Shown piece by piece: positions 35,628 to 49,150 of a stretch of DNA of 64,000 nt. The notes below the pieces were generated by a model. The model ran no database searches. It was not told where the DNA came from and saw only the letters and a list, made by a program, of their open reading frames with translations. Both the position numbers and the translations under genes were made by a program. Within the stretch, counting starts at the first letter, position 1. The number at the start of each line of letters is the position of its first letter. Origin of the DNA: Zeugodacus cucurbitae (taxonomy: Eukaryota; Arthropoda; Insecta; Diptera; Tephritidae); contig NC_071669.1 of the NCBI RefSeq assembly GCF_028554725.1, positions 4,293,501 to 4,357,500 on the forward strand, given 5' to 3'.

Positions 35628-37429
35628 ATTATATAAATCTAGAACTAATTAAGATATTGGAATATTACAAATATTACATAGGAGATGCCTATGACCATTT
35701 GATACTCAGAGACCTCATTGCCTATGTATTATTTTTGACCAAAAATATCGATAAATCTCTCAGATATTCTAACGAAATTCAGAGGAGTTGTTTTCCCAGA
35801 TAATAGTGTGCGTCTGTGCCAAAAAAATCAGGTCAAAACTTCCTTTAGCTTCCCGTAAACCTCATATACGGATTTTCAAACTTCCAGTGGATTTTATAGC
35901 GTATATATCGATTAATATGTTAGATAACATAGCAAAATTCAGTGAAAGTGTAAAATATTCGATATGAAGTAGCTTCATGGCAAAAATTAGCGCAAGTAGC
36001 CAAGTAACTCTTTATCCCTCTTATAGTATATCTATTGATTTTCGTTATCTATCTTTATTAATAAAATTTCTTAATAAAAATAAATAATTTTTAATTTGTA
36101 TAAAATATTCGGTTTCACCCGTATTTAGTCCCTCCTTACTTATTCTTTAATTAAATTCGAAAATTATAATTTTGAGATTATATTTTGACTCAATTTACTA
36201 TCTTATTTAGTATAAATAGCCAAATATTTGTAAAGCCAAATATCCGCCAATTTCGAAAAAAAAACTAAAAAATTTCAATTGAATTCTTCACTGGCGTTTT
36301 CATTTATTGAAATTCCACTTGTTTTTATCACGCCCCTTTCATCTGCCTCATATATACCAGCTTCCGCTCACATAAACATTGAAATTCCAACGCCAAAATT
36401 CATGTAATATTAACATTTCTATTTCGCTTAGCATACATTTAGGGGCGTGTGCGTCCTGCACACAATTTTATCAGCTTAACAAATCAAATATCCGCCTAAG
36501 CTGCACAACAATTTTTTAATATCGATTTTAATATTTTCGAATGAGTTTCAACAAATTTGTTTACACAAGCAGCTAGCTGGTGCGCCTGAATGTAGGCAAT
36601 ATATTTTTTATGCTACATTAAACAAGCCACAGGGCACATTCAAGTGATTACATTGATAAACACGTGTATAATATTAGCAATATATATGGATTTTAAATGT
36701 TTACTTACACTTTGCAGTGTTGTTTCTTTTTTGTTGATTCACACACTGGCTTATTTACATGTTTGTTTACTTTTGTGTTTAAAATGTTTTACAACACTGT
36801 TTACCGCTATGCATATATTGCGGTTTTTCGCCAACAACAAGCAACTACACTTTGCATGTCTTACAATTAAAATACAAAATTTTCTCGCACGAAAGGGGTC
36901 CATTTATCATTGAACCATGCAAACAAGCAAGCTTACACACAAAGCTTGTAAGAGCTTTCGCTCAAGTGGTTTTGTGTTATTAAATGTACGCGTGTTTTTT
37001 TATTATTGCATGTTTTTCGCCAACGAAAGTAGGCGTCACACTTTCCTCCTCCTCATCGCTCAGTTTATAAAATGTTGGCTTTATGAAATATTGGCATTTT
37101 GTACGGATTTTCCATGTGCCTTTGTGTGTCCATTGTGCTTGTTTGTCAGATTGTATGGCTTTGTTGTTACAAGCTTGTTAATCTTTCGTGTAGGATCTGG
37201 GTCATTTTGGGTTAAGCACCAAACACTTAATGTTGTATTTACACTCAAGTGAGGTCACAGACACAAGTCAATCAGCAATTTGTCTATGATTATTTATGAT
37301 TTTTTGGTCAACCACAAATATTTCATTATATTTTCATCAAGTTGTGTGCCTTTTGGGATTTTTAATAGGGACGCTACAAAAAAAGAACGATAAAAACAGC
37401 AAACGACGCCATATTTTGACATTTCTCTT
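35628..37429. other. Non-coding stretch with one hairpin motif
   Basis: At 36584-36597 lies GCCTGAATGTAGGC, the same short hairpin motif that recurs four times at 60.79-61.33 kb. Nothing else was recognised. Open frames at 36.6-37.25 kb lack splice support. Confidence 0.4.
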
Positions 37430-38350
37430 CAGGCAGGGTTGCCATTTCATCATGAAAGCACGATTAGAAATTATTAAAATTTACTACCGCAATTCGGAGT
37501 CAGTGACCTCAACTTCAAGAGCGCTACATCCAAGTTATAGTCGTCATAATCGTCCTGTGAGATCGACAATTGAGCGTCTAGTTGAAAAATAAATCCACAG
37601 GCACAGTACAAAATGTTCCCGTGACAGTGAGACAAAGAAGTGCCAGTAGTGTGAAGATATTGGTGCCGCTGGCGCATAAATTGAGGAATACCCAAATAAG
37701 TCTCTCACGCGTCGTTCCCAAGTTTTGGCCATTTCTGTGATGTCGTTCTGACCTTGGCTTACATACTTACAAGATTAAATTGACGTAAGAACTGAAACCG
37801 CTTGACCACCAAAATCGTCGTATGTTCGTAAATTGGGCTGAGCAACAACTTGAAAATTGTCCTGGTTTCGAAAAATCATAATCAGCGATAATACTCACTT
37901 TGTACTCCATGAGTCCCCATTGCATCCCGAAAAAATTACAGTTAGGTACTTCTTCCGTGCTGATAAAGACCAGCACATTAATGTGATTGGGAATCGCTAC
38001 CGCTCAATGATAACCGAATATTTTTGGGCTGAATCGGATGATATGGACTTGGACAATATGTGGTTCCAACAGGACGGCGCCACAAGCGAATGTCACAATC
38101 GATTTATTGAAGACCAAGTTTATCTCACGAAATGTCCCAAGTCAATTGATCGCCTGGGTCGTGCGATTTGAAGCCGCTGGGGCTACGTCAAGTCTATGGT
38201 CTATGTCAACTAGCCAGGAACTTCGTACGAATATCGAATGTGAAACTGTACCGTTGTGTTCAGCGTCTGGACTTTTGCAAGCGTGCCCGTGGTGGTCATG
38301 CAAAAGAAATCGAAAAAAACTTCCGTAGCGCTTTTATTGAAAACCCTCTA
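37430..38350 (+). pseudogene. Decayed Tc1/mariner transposase, distant relative of the DD41D elements
   Basis: From 37452 the plus strand reads MKARLEIIKIYYRNSESV then SYSRHNRPVRSTIERLVEK, a mariner helix-turn-helix region. Further fragments follow with frame changes and stops: SLTRRSQVLAIS, an NWAEQQLENCPGFEK-like piece, HPEKITVRYF, INVIGNRYRSMITEYF, WFQQDGAT (second Asp) and RWGYVKSMVY. The segment between the first Asp and HPEK is shortened, and clear terminal repeats were not found. It is an old, non-functional copy whose motif order matches the two young DD41D elements. Confidence 0.8.
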
Positions 38351-40299
38351 TAAGGCAGCGAGTGGAAATACATTGGAAAAAAATTAAATATTTTCATATT
38401 TCATAAATGTTTCCTAATCATTTTCTTATTTATTCCGTTTACATTACAATCTGCTCGCTTTATCTTGCTTCTTACTACTCTTTTATGCTGTCTATGTCCT
38501 GCCTGTATTTTGCTTGCTATCATAAATCCCATTAAAGACATTTTGATAAACATAATAAGTGCGTTTGATAGGTTTTGGAGAGTCTCTTTAACAGATACAT
38601 TAAAAGAAAGCTACTCAAGACTACCGAATATTGTTTGTAAGTTTATAAAATGATTTTTACCACTCTTGAGTACTTCTTTGTGGCAGTTGTATTGGAAGTT
38701 TTCCTCCGATTCTTTAATCCACGAATCTCCAATTTACCACAAATTTATTACGAAAATAGAAAATAAGATCTTTCTACTTTCAAGTTTTTCTTCTGTATCA
38801 AAAAAAAAAAAACAAATTTCATTCGTTAGAACTTAGAATTCTCAACCAGTTTATACAATGAATATTATATATATGATAAGTGTTTACAAATATTGATAAG
38901 TTTGCAATCGGCTTCTAAAATGTTGTAAACAAAGAAATATATTTTAATATTTATTAAACAAAAGCATCTTTCTCACTTCAGATGCTAAGTACACCTTATA
39001 ATTAATGATTGTCAATATATCAGGAACACTGAGGGTATACTTATAGGTAGTAAATCAGCTTAATCTCCATACTTGGCGTGTTCTTTGCTTACAATTAGCG
39101 TGAAATATTTCTCTAAAATTTTTAATCCACATTTTGACTTCAATGAATTGAGTTCAAAAGAAAATAAATGTTTAGCCTCAGCATACCCAGCATAAGGCAT
39201 GAGATCAACTAGACGTGCACATGAGTTTACACTCTTCTTTTTCATACAATAATAATGACACCAATAGTGAAGAGAAATGGCAACATAGTTTCAACCAAGA
39301 AATCTTCTTCCATACACAAAACAACAATTTATAATATTTATAGCACAACAGCAGTATAAAGAAAGTTAAAAATAACAACAGAGCAACGTATGAACACAAA
39401 CCGCCACCACAACACAACCGTAACTAATGGCGCAAACAACTATTTGAAAAATGACTTTGTTACGCCACTTTTTCCGCCATTTTGTTTTTTTCCGTATTTT
39501 TTCGCATTGTACGATTCCCGTTACTTTATACTGTATATGCCGCTATGTTACTGCCCGTTGCTGTCAGTACAATATGCAGTTAGCATGTAATCCGATTACA
39601 CACTTTAAATTATTCCCACTTGAAGTTGAAGCGCTAAGATTGAATGTGTCAGAGCAACAACAACAACAACAACAACAACAACAGCGTAAATAAATATTAA
39701 GACGCTCTTGCGAGAATACTTGCTACAACTCACAGACATAAGCGACAGGAAGCTGCTGTCCATGTCAGACGACCTTAGCAGATCCGCCCTTGAAGTGTAT
39801 TTACCACGGCTCTCAGACACACACAAGCTGAGCTAGACAATTTGATGAACGTGAAATATGTTGTTGTTGTTGTTGCTGCTAATTTGTGCTAGCGCACCAC
39901 AACAAATTGCAAAATGAAGCATTAAGAACACGGGATTATGCTATGTACCTCGGCTGAGCGCGCGGCAATAATGCTCAATGGGCGCTTGGCCGCCATGTTG
40001 GCTGGCTCAACGTCGCGTGTCTATTATGTATCGTGTGCAGCTTTGGGTTGCCCACTACACATTGGTTGTTAGGATTAATTGATAGGGATCAAGTATGCAC
40101 GTTGTTGCAGCTTTGCAGCGCTGCTGTGTCCGAATGGAGTGCTATGTCGGTGCGGATTTGGAGCTGCTATGGTCTTATAGTAGGTTGTTGGGTTTGTAGT
40201 GAGAAATAAAATTTAGCTTTTTAATGCTAAAAATCGTGTATAGACCAAGCAAAAGTAGTAGTTATAATTTAGTACGCTTAATACGTTTTAATAAACATC
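38351..40299. other. Non-coding stretch, nothing recognised
   Basis: Contains a (CAA)n tract at 39654-39683 and a (GTT)n tract at about 39859. No exon or mobile element is supported. Confidence 0.35.
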
Positions 40300-40353
40300 G
40301 TGAAGAAATATTTTTTCAAAACACGAAAATTCCCGTTATTTTTTGAACACACC
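40300..40353. mobile_element. Solo terminal repeat of the TGTTCAAAAAATAACGGG mariner (copy D)
   Basis: Only the right end is present: a TTTTTTCAAAACACGAAAAT segment then the inverted TIR ending GAACACACC at 40353. No matching left end was found, so it is a fragment. Confidence 0.6.
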
Positions 40354-41923
40354 TTTTATATAGGAACTATTATAATTTTAGATTTTTCAACGAACAACTC
40401 ATTGTATTGACTATCCGCTTGGCATTAGATTCGTTTATATAAGATTTTTGTGACTTAGTGAAATTTTCTACTGTGAATCTATAGAATTCTGGAATAAAAC
40501 TTTCTTATAAAATCTTCGACCACTTATATCGAATTCGTAGCAGCCCTGCCTCGTAGTAAAACCTTTGTTATTATTCAAAGAAGAAAAAAATTACTATGAC
40601 CATTTCGTTCCATCCGATTTTCTGTCCACTTTTGACGTGCGCATAAATTTAATCTATGCCCGCAAAATTAATGGCTCACACGTTAATGAAAAACACGCTC
40701 ATATTTTCATAACACAAAAGCTTTGCAGTATGATTACCGACAGTCCACGCTCGATGCGCTTGAATGGCAAAATCATAAAAAAAAGTATGAAAACCAAAGT
40801 TAACAGCCAAAACTAACCGAAAAACCAAACCGAGCCAAACTAAACAAAAGTTCACCGCAAACAAAGGCGCCAAATGTGAGCTGAGCAGCAAAAGGAAGCA
40901 TAAAAGCCAATGAAAAGTGCCACCGCCACTGCCGCCGATGAACTGCCGGGAATGTGAACACGCAGGCCACACAAAACTTTGTCCGGTCAACACACACAGC
41001 AGAAAGTGGCACACACATAGTACATTGTGTCCTCGTGAATGACAGCACAGCACAGCACAACACAGTCAATGGCTAAGTAGGCTTGTTGTGGACATTCAGA
41101 TATTTGTGTGTTGGTGAGTGTATGTGTGTGTGTATGCGGAAGGTAAAGTGCTGTCATTATTTGTGCTCATAATTTCATTCAATACCATTAATTGGTTGTG
41201 GGACAATTTTAATAAATGCTTGAATTACAAACAACCCATCATGACATCGTCTTCTGAAAGCGAACACCAACAATAGCAACAACAACAACACTGCATGTTG
41301 CGCACTGTCGGCAGGAAGGCATCAGCACTGACGCATAATGATGGCACTTGGCGGGTGTGTGGCCAAAGAGTTTCCATTGTTTATCTTATTCTATGGTTGG
41401 AAGTGGTCGCACAGGCTGGGTGCCTGCCAGCATAGCACACACACATTGCTATTATATGTAGGTAACGTATTCACCGCAGCTGTCAACAGGATGACTGGCC
41501 TGCTTGCATGCTGATAACTTCAGTGGGAAAATGAACATCCTTTTCATTCAACACACACACACAACTGGCGCTCATATTCTACCTCACTGCCATTGTTGAT
41601 TTGTATGTGGCGGAGCGCTTTATATGCTTTATATGCGCAGGCACGATAAATAATTTATAGTCTTCTCTCATACTTGTGTGCTCTTTACTTTACTTTGTCA
41701 TTATTATTATTGTTTGCTGAAATAAACTATTTAAAAATGATGATGAAATTATAAAGTGAGTCAACAATTTCGTTAAGAATAGCTGCAAGTTTGTAGAGTC
41801 TTGAGGTTGAAGTGAACTTTATTAATTTAAATTGCTATTAGAAAATACAGAATTCAAAATAAACAAAGCACTACGTTGAAAAAAAATAATGTAAATTGTT
41901 TAGTAAAGGAACTCATCTTGATG
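40354..41923. other. Non-coding stretch, nothing recognised
   Basis: Contains GT/CA microsatellites (about 41100-41135 and 41551-41563) and CAACAACAA at about 41274. No exon or element is supported. Confidence 0.35.
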
Positions 41924-42852
41924 GTGTGTTCAAAAAATAACGGGAATTTTCATGTTTTGAAAAAAAAAATATTTATTCTTTCGTCTACATTAATATTGTC
42001 GCCTTTAAGTTTTTTAGTTTTCAGTCGATATTATGCACTTCGGTCAGGGCTTCTTCCAAACGTCCAAACACTTCTCAAACTTGATTTTTGATATTAGCTC
42101 TTTCAGCGATGTCTCGCATGCTTGTAAAACGAGGGTGCTTTAAGATTCTATTTATTTTTGGAATTAGAAAAACTCATACGGAGTCATGTCTGGCGATTAT
42201 AGAGGCTGGGGCATCGTTACATTATTGTTTTAGGCCAAGAATTCACGAACAGGCAACGAAGTGTGGGATTTTAGCAAACGAAAATTGCCAAGCTCAAAAA
42301 ACACATTTAATAGCGTTTTTAGACAGGAGCTAATTGATCAATAAACCGCCCTCTGCTCGATTAAAACGCTTATTAAGATCGATTTACCATACAAAATAAA
42401 AATTTACATTAATTTTAAATTCAATTTTAATCGACTTGAAAATGAAATGCAACTCTGCGACAAGGACATACGATATACGTTCTTTGTCTGCGATTGGCTG
42501 AATTTTTTTTTTAACAAAAAGCTACGCTAGATGTAGCTGCTAAAAAATATCAATCACCTGATGAAACTTACCAACTTCTTATGAAAAGCAAAAACAAAAA
42601 TGTATAACAGCTGATCGGTTATCGAATGGCCTGCAGTGTGAAGTGCAAAAACTGGTTACTCAATCAACATTTTAATTGTTCAATTAATTTGGCTGTCTAA
42701 AAACGCTACAATCTTAGCGGCTGCTACAGACAAAATAAGCTGAAAATTGTATCATATTTCAGGTACATGTTTATCAATGTAATAAACAAATTTAGACAAT
42801 CCAAACCTATGAAATTTTAAGTTTCACAATTCCCGTTTTTTTTTAACACACC
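41924..42852 (-). mobile_element. Mariner, TGTTCAAAAAATAACGGG family (copy E), interrupted by a MITE
   Basis: Starts GTGTGTTCAAAAAATAACGG at 41924 and ends in a slightly decayed inverted copy at 42852. Its interior matches copy A (CATGTCTGGCGATTATAGAGG, GGCATCGTTAC) up to about 42310. There a family X MITE is inserted, and the 3' part resumes after about 42708. The original element would be roughly 530 bp. Confidence 0.75.
42312..42707. mobile_element. Unnamed MITE family X, copy 2, nested in a mariner
   Basis: Starts AGCGTTTTTAGACAGGAGCT and ends CTGTCTAAAAACGCT, with interior closely matching 35240-35627 (for example ATGCAACTCTGCG and GTATAACAGCTGATCGGTTA). Its location inside copy E of the mariner family gives a relative age: the MITE moved after the mariner inserted. 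Confidence 0.8.
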
Positions 42853-44332
42853 ATTTTGAACATGAAATCACAATATCTCGAGTTTGTGGACAATAAAGAT
42901 GTTTTATTAGATATTTCATTTTATACAGTCATTCTCTAGAAAAATTTCATTCATCTCATAACACACTTCTATACTTCTCAAATGCTTTATATAATAATTG
43001 TCATATATTACATGAGCAATTAGAATGATTTTTTTTTTCGTCTCTCTGCTATTTTGATTAATAATTTCAGATAGTTTAAAGTTTTTAATATAAGCTCAAT
43101 AATAGTATAATACATATTTGATTGCAAATGTTAATATTTTACTCAAATTCAGTAATCAGTGCAATCAAAAAATAATTTTAAGTGATTAGTTTTCAAAAAT
43201 TTAATATCCAAATAATACAAATAAAGCATTCGAAATGCCTACTGCAGACTTTGTAATAAAGTTATTGCACAATATTTCAACAACAAATATTCAAATGAAA
43301 TTCCATACGTTTAATAACTTTGGAAGCAGTATTTGCAAAAGCTTTTATTTGCATGGAAATGCATTGCTTTGAGAATTTGATAAACTTAATATGAACATAT
43401 GAAATGTACACATGAGTAGGTATGTATGTATTCTATGTATGTATGAAAGCAGATTTATTACATTTAGTAGAGAGACAAGCAAATAAACAAATCTAGCAAA
43501 AGTATAAATTCGTTTTTGACTATCAATAAACAAATGCGTTTGAATATACGAACATAGACAGGCTTATGTTTATAAGAATTCTTCACTCGAACATGATGTG
43601 AATATTAGTTTTCCAAGTGTTGTGAGTATATGTAATTTCACTACACATTCTCTCACACTCTTTATTGCTTATATACACCCACCAAAAACCCACCCACTTT
43701 CCGCAATTTCCTGCCATTCGGTTGTCAGTTGTCACACCCTCATCGGCTTGTGTTTGTGCTATTAACCACAAACTCTCCGCTTTCATTGCCACTGTGGCAG
43801 CTGCTGACAATCGAAGATGGAATTTTCGAAATGAATATGCATTTACAAGCTACAAGCTCACACAATACTCTACTGTCATATGTGTGTGTTGTTGTTTATT
43901 TTTCCAATGCCATGTATGCGTGCGTAATTTCCTTTTTATGTCATTTGAGCGTCTATCTGTGTGCTTTTAATACACATTTAGTATCTGTATGTAGCTGTAA
44001 TCACTTTTCACTACTCATGTTGTCATTAGAGAGGCGTTTATTTTGAGTGTCTGTCGTTGTGTATGACAGGCCGACTGTCAAATGTGTCATAATTGTTTGA
44101 CAGTTGCAATGTAGGCTTATTACTATTATTATTATGATATTGAAAATGTTGGGATAATAGCTTGTAGTGATTGTTCGAAAAAAAAAGATTTAGGAGGGCA
44201 CAAGAATTCATTTAAAACAAATTATTTGGCATTTATATGGGTGTTTTTACTGAGGCATGAGCTTTTTATGACAACTGTAATGTAGAAATGTGTAAAAATA
44301 ACTTTTATTTCGAAAAAATTGTAGGGATTTGA
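42853..44332. other. Non-coding stretch, nothing recognised
   Basis: AT-rich with short CATA microsatellites near 43.43 kb. Short frames at 43.6-44.0 kb overlap each other and have no splice or codon support. Confidence 0.35.
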
Positions 44333-44789
44333 GTTCCGTTCAAAAAATAACGGGAATTTTCGGTTTTTGGAAAAGAAAATATTTATTCGTCTCCATTAGT
44401 GCTATCGCCTCAAAAATAGTTTCCATTCGATCTTTTGCACTTATGTCAGCGCTTCTTCCAATTTTGGAAACATTTCTCAAACTCTGGTTTTGTTATAGTC
44501 TTTGGCTCTTTCAGCTATTTTTCATATGCTTGTAAAACGACTTCCTTTAAGGTTATCTTTATTTGCTTTGAAATAGGAAAAAAGTCATACGGAGTCCTGT
44601 CTGCCGAATACGGAGGCTGAGGCATCGTTATAGTTTTGTTTTTGGGCAAGATTTCACGAACAAACAACGAAGTATGAGCTTTTATCAAACAGATCTGGTA
44701 TTTTTATCGTACTTCAGGACAATTAGACTCTCCAAATCCACGAAATTAAAAAAAAAAATAAAAAAATTCCCGTTATTTTTTGAACACAT
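44333..44789 (-). mobile_element. Internally deleted mariner, TGTTCAAAAAATAACGGG family (copy F)
   Basis: Left end CGTTCAAAAAATAACGGGAA, right end inverted and closing GAACACATC at 44789. The interior matches copy A in order, including AGTCATACGGAGTCCTGTCT and GGAGGCTGAGGCATCGTTA. The coding frame is broken. Confidence 0.75.
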
Positions 44790-46334
44790 CTTGTATATTA
44801 TCATCAATTCTTTTCAAAGCTCAGTTTCACCTCTTATTTCATGAAACGTTGGTTCAGACAATATTAGGCTGTCTCAAAATAGTTTACAGTTTAAGTTTCA
44901 ATATTTTTTTTAATACCGATGAAGGCTTGACAGTGCCCTCTCAGAAGCAATTTCGCGCTCTGGCCTTACATAAATCACTTGCCTCGACACCAAATTTAAT
45001 TTATATTTTTTTTTTACAATTACTGCCCACACTCCCAAACACCTTAATCCACTTGTTCAGCCAACTCTAGCAACCAAACAAGCCGCTGGTAATAACTCAA
45101 ACTCACATCACTCATATACTCGCCGGTCCCATTTGCCTAGCATTCCACGAAAACTATTAAGCCGCAATAGTGCCGTCGGCTCAATGGTTGTCTGTAGGCA
45201 ATAAAGCGCTTTTTCTCGCTACTTTTTTTTTGGATGTACGCTGAATTCGCGCCGCATTAATTGAAAAGCCATTCGTACCCATGTTATGTCGTTAAATCCA
45301 TTTGCTGTGCAAACTTGACGCTCAACTACAAGGACGACGCGTTTTTTATATAGCTTTGTAGGCGTGTCTGCCTATCTAGCGTTAACTCATACGCAGCAGA
45401 GGTAACTACTCACCCTTGGCGTACACAGGTGTATTGTAAAGCGCATACATTTTCACTATCGCTCTGCCGATTTCCATATGTTACTCATACGCCTAGGCGG
45501 GCGGGTAGGTCCTCTCCAGCGTTTGAGTGCGACAATATGTGCTTGTAGTTGGCATAAAAACTACATAAACTGCAACCCATCTATATGGTATGTATATTTT
45601 TGTTGTGCCAAAAACATTGTTATTTCGCAGCACTCTTTGTTACTCTACAGTCTCGTTACTCAACCAACCCACTTTCACCACTTCACTCACCATTTACCAT
45701 ATTCATTGCATAACACTTTCCTTTGTTTGGCTCGCTTTCCCAATAGCGGAGGCTGTGAGTGTGAAAAAGTGTGTTTTATCGGAACACAATAGGCAACACT
45801 AACATTATGTCATCGCAGAGCATAAGTGTTTTCTCATTTGTTGTTGTTGTTGTCACTCTATTGTGTGCGCTGCAATATATATGCTGGTGTTGTTGTTGTG
45901 TATTGTTCGTTATGTTGGTCAGCAGCAAACATGTACACCCGCCGCCGGCTGTGGCACACAACGGGAAAGCGTGCAGAAGCAGTGCTCCTTTGCAGAATTC
46001 TTTTTTTTATTTTTTTTTAATTTTTTTTTTCGCTTTTAGCGTGATTTTTATTTTTATTTTCATTTTTCATTCTTATATGCTGTCGTCGTATTTTAATTCC
46101 GTTTTGTTGCGGTGTGCTGTTCGCGGTCAACCAATATACGTTTCAGTCTTATCGCGTTTCGTACACTCGCGTTGCAATTTTTATTACATCCTCTGGGTGC
46201 CTCAGTATACGAGTATGTGTGTGTGAGTGTTTATTTGCGCGTCTGTGGTTTGCTCCGCTTACTGATAGGTGAGCTTATTAAATTTTCAGCTGCTTAAATT
46301 GACATTGATGACGGTATACGCTGCCGGTTGAGAT
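44790..46334. other. Non-coding stretch, nothing recognised
   Basis: Contains a (GTT)n tract near 45841 and T-rich runs near 46.0 kb. No exon or mobile element is supported. Confidence 0.35.
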
Positions 46335-47230
46335 GCAAAAACCAACTTCAAGAGGATTAAAAATATTAAAATTTTAATATAGATACTCCTTAAATCATCC
46401 ATATAATGGTAAAAAAATGACAATATTTTCAAGTGTAATTCAAATTTGGTTAGAAAATTGATTTGTGGGTTTGATTGCGAATAAATAATAATTTTTTATT
46501 TACTTCTTTTTAATTGATATTCAATTTTGATATGTGACAGCTGACATATGACAGCTGACAAATTTTGTATAATTTAGCATACTGAATACATTCGATTTAA
46601 ATAAGTTCATATACAGAAGATAACGACTTACGTAATTATAATTTCAATATAAAGTACTTAAATCCTTCCTATTAGGTATAACGGTAAATATTGACAACAT
46701 TTTCAAGTGTAATTCAAATTTGGTTAGCAATTCGATTTGTGGGTTTGATTGCAAAGAAATATTATTTTTTAACTTACCTCATTTTAATTGATATTCAATT
46801 TTGACATGTGACAGCTGTCAAATGACAGATCTCAAAAGACATAATTTAGCATATTGGATATTTATTAAGACAATACATTTAAATAATGTCAAATGTAGAT
46901 AATAGCGTGCGCAATAAGTTCCATTAAAAAGCAAATGGCATATGACAGCTGACAAATGACAGATCTCAAATGACATATAATTTAGCATACTGGTTATTTT
47001 TAAAACATTAGAAATAGGTAAGATTATATACAGATACAGATAGCGTGCGCAATAAGTTGCATTAATAAGCAAATGGCATATGACAGCTGACAAATGACAA
47101 ATGACAAGTGTCAAATTGCATTTAATATACCATATTGGATATTTATTAATACATTATAATATACAGAAGATGGCTGGCTTAAATAATAATTTGACTTATG
47201 ACAACCTGACAGCTGACAACTGACAGTGGA
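46335..47230. repeat. Array of TGACAGCTGACA-type repeats
   Basis: Two long units sharing TTTCAAGTGTAATTCAAATT then TGTGGGTTTGATTGC start at about 46427 and 46701, 274 bp apart. Two shorter units sharing GCAAATGGCATATGACAGCT lie at 46931 and 47069, 138 bp apart, each preceded by GATAGCGTGCGCAATAAGTT. Every unit contains one or more TGACAGCTGACA or TGACAGCTGTCA motifs and a TTTAGCATACTG-like stretch. No coding content was seen. Confidence 0.75.
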
Positions 47231-49150
47231 CCATACAAAACTCTTACTTTGATATTTGCATATTCTCTTTAGTCTATTTAACATCCAGTACGCTCTCTCT
47301 TACATTCAATTACTCAATACAAAGCTATCACTTTTCACCATCTCACAAATTTAAGTTTAAATTTTCGTGTTTACATTTCACACTCCCTCCTCCACCGACA
47401 ACAACACTGCCTGTAATGCTTGAAATGCCAGCAATGCTAGTGGTCGCCGACAGCTACTTGCCTGCTATGAAGTTGGCAGTTGTCATCTCTAGGACAAACA
47501 GAAATTCAATTGGACTTGAAATGAGCAGCAGTAGCAGCTGCTGTGGAGTGGAGTGAGCAGCTTGTGGACAGTAACAACTAGTAAAAGTGGACACGCTGAG
47601 TATGTAGTTGAGTTGAGCTGAGTAGTGTGTCTCTGCCGTGTGCTGCAAAGCAGTATGAAGTTGGTTTCTGTGTGTGTATGTACGCCTTTGAGTGTCATAT
47701 ATGCACAGGTGTGTGGTGTGTGTGAGTCTCTGAAGTATGCAGCTATGGCAGGAAATATAATTTCCTACGTATTTGCTGCGTTACGAGAGAGGAAATAAAG
47801 AATTATTTGTGAAAATTTTGATATGTCCTTACACGAATGGAGTGAAGTTGGGTGATTTTCAGTATGCTGACGATGAAAAGAAATGTGTACAGGATCGGTT
47901 GATGGTTTTGATGAAAAGAAATGTGTACTGTATCGGTTGATGGTTTTGATATGACAGCTGAGAAGTTCTCGGGTTTCAAAATTGAGCTCTAAGAGTTTTT
48001 GACTCAATTGTAAAGCAATTTATTTTTCACTGCGAAGATTTTTGTATAAATTTCAGTAGCTTCATTTCTAAAATCAGCATTTTTAATAAATTTTTCAGGT
48101 AATTTTTAGTACTTTCATGCTTATTTAACACTTCAAAAGTGTCCCCATACGTTGAGCAACAAAATTTAGTGCGATTAGTTTTCGTGAGTTGAAATTACAT
48201 GGGTGTTCCACAAGTTCAGTGTACAAACAAACTACTTTCTAATCAAAACTTTAAGCTCAAATGACACGTAAACAACAACATATGTGCAACTGAAGGAATT
48301 TTTGCTCGCCTGAGGTACACAAACTCACAACCTACGCTATAGAATACATTTGAAGCACCGCCATGCACGTTTTCATCATCAGCATATGGTCGCATATTTC
48401 TGCAACAGCATTGGCATGTGTGGAATAACAGTGAATAAGCAAAATATGTTTGATTGCATGTGTGCTTTATGCGTTGAGCTGTGGCATTTTTTGTGCTGTA
48501 GCATCTACCTTATGGCAGCAGCTTTCACTATGCGCCTTTGCATATGCCACGATTTAGTTGCTTGATACTCATATGCACGCAAATACGCATACGCACGCGC
48601 TACGAAGCGGTTATGTCGTCTGAAAAAATTTTATAAATTTTATTTATCCACAATATGATTTTGCAATTTCTAACATTTTCACCTTTTTTTTCCAACGGCA
48701 ACATGCCGCTAAAGGGTTGATAGGTCTAAGTGTAGATAGCAGCAGTTTTGTGTGACTTTTTCGCCGCCATCAAGCAATTTTGTATGCTTGTGAGGGCAAC
48801 TCAGTTATGTTGTTTGCCTATTTTATATGCGAAGCCTTGAAGCTTTACATACTTTATTTATGATTCTAATAGTTCGCGTCGGCATTTTTAACGATTTTTT
48901 CACAATTTACCACTTTTATGGCTGTCATTTGTTGTTTAGTTGATAAATATTTAATAACAGTGTGTTGTGAGGGTAAGATATTAAATTTAGCTCTACCTCA
49001 ATAGATACAACTTACAGGGCGTCTAAAGGGTTTGAGTGGAATTTTTGCTAGATAAATCTTCAACTTTGAAATATGTACATTTTTAGTGGCTAGTGGTCAG
49101 CACTGTTGTCCAAAAATTTCAACAACAAATACAAAATTCAACAAAACATG
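47231..49150. other. Non-coding stretch with a small 38-bp tandem duplication
   Basis: A 38-bp unit, GATGAAAAGAAATGTGTAC followed by a GGTTGATGGTTTT end, is repeated at 47872 and 47910. Nothing else was recognised. Confidence 0.45.

Noticed and set aside
36644..37252. Two adjacent plus-strand frames with hydrophobic residues resembling a chemoreceptor
   Set aside because: No recognisable family motif, no consistent splice junctions and T-rich composition that yields Phe/Leu-rich frames by chance.
46818..47114. 98-codon minus-strand frame with repeated VICHLLIN
   Set aside because: It is produced by the TGACAGCTGACA repeat array, not a gene.
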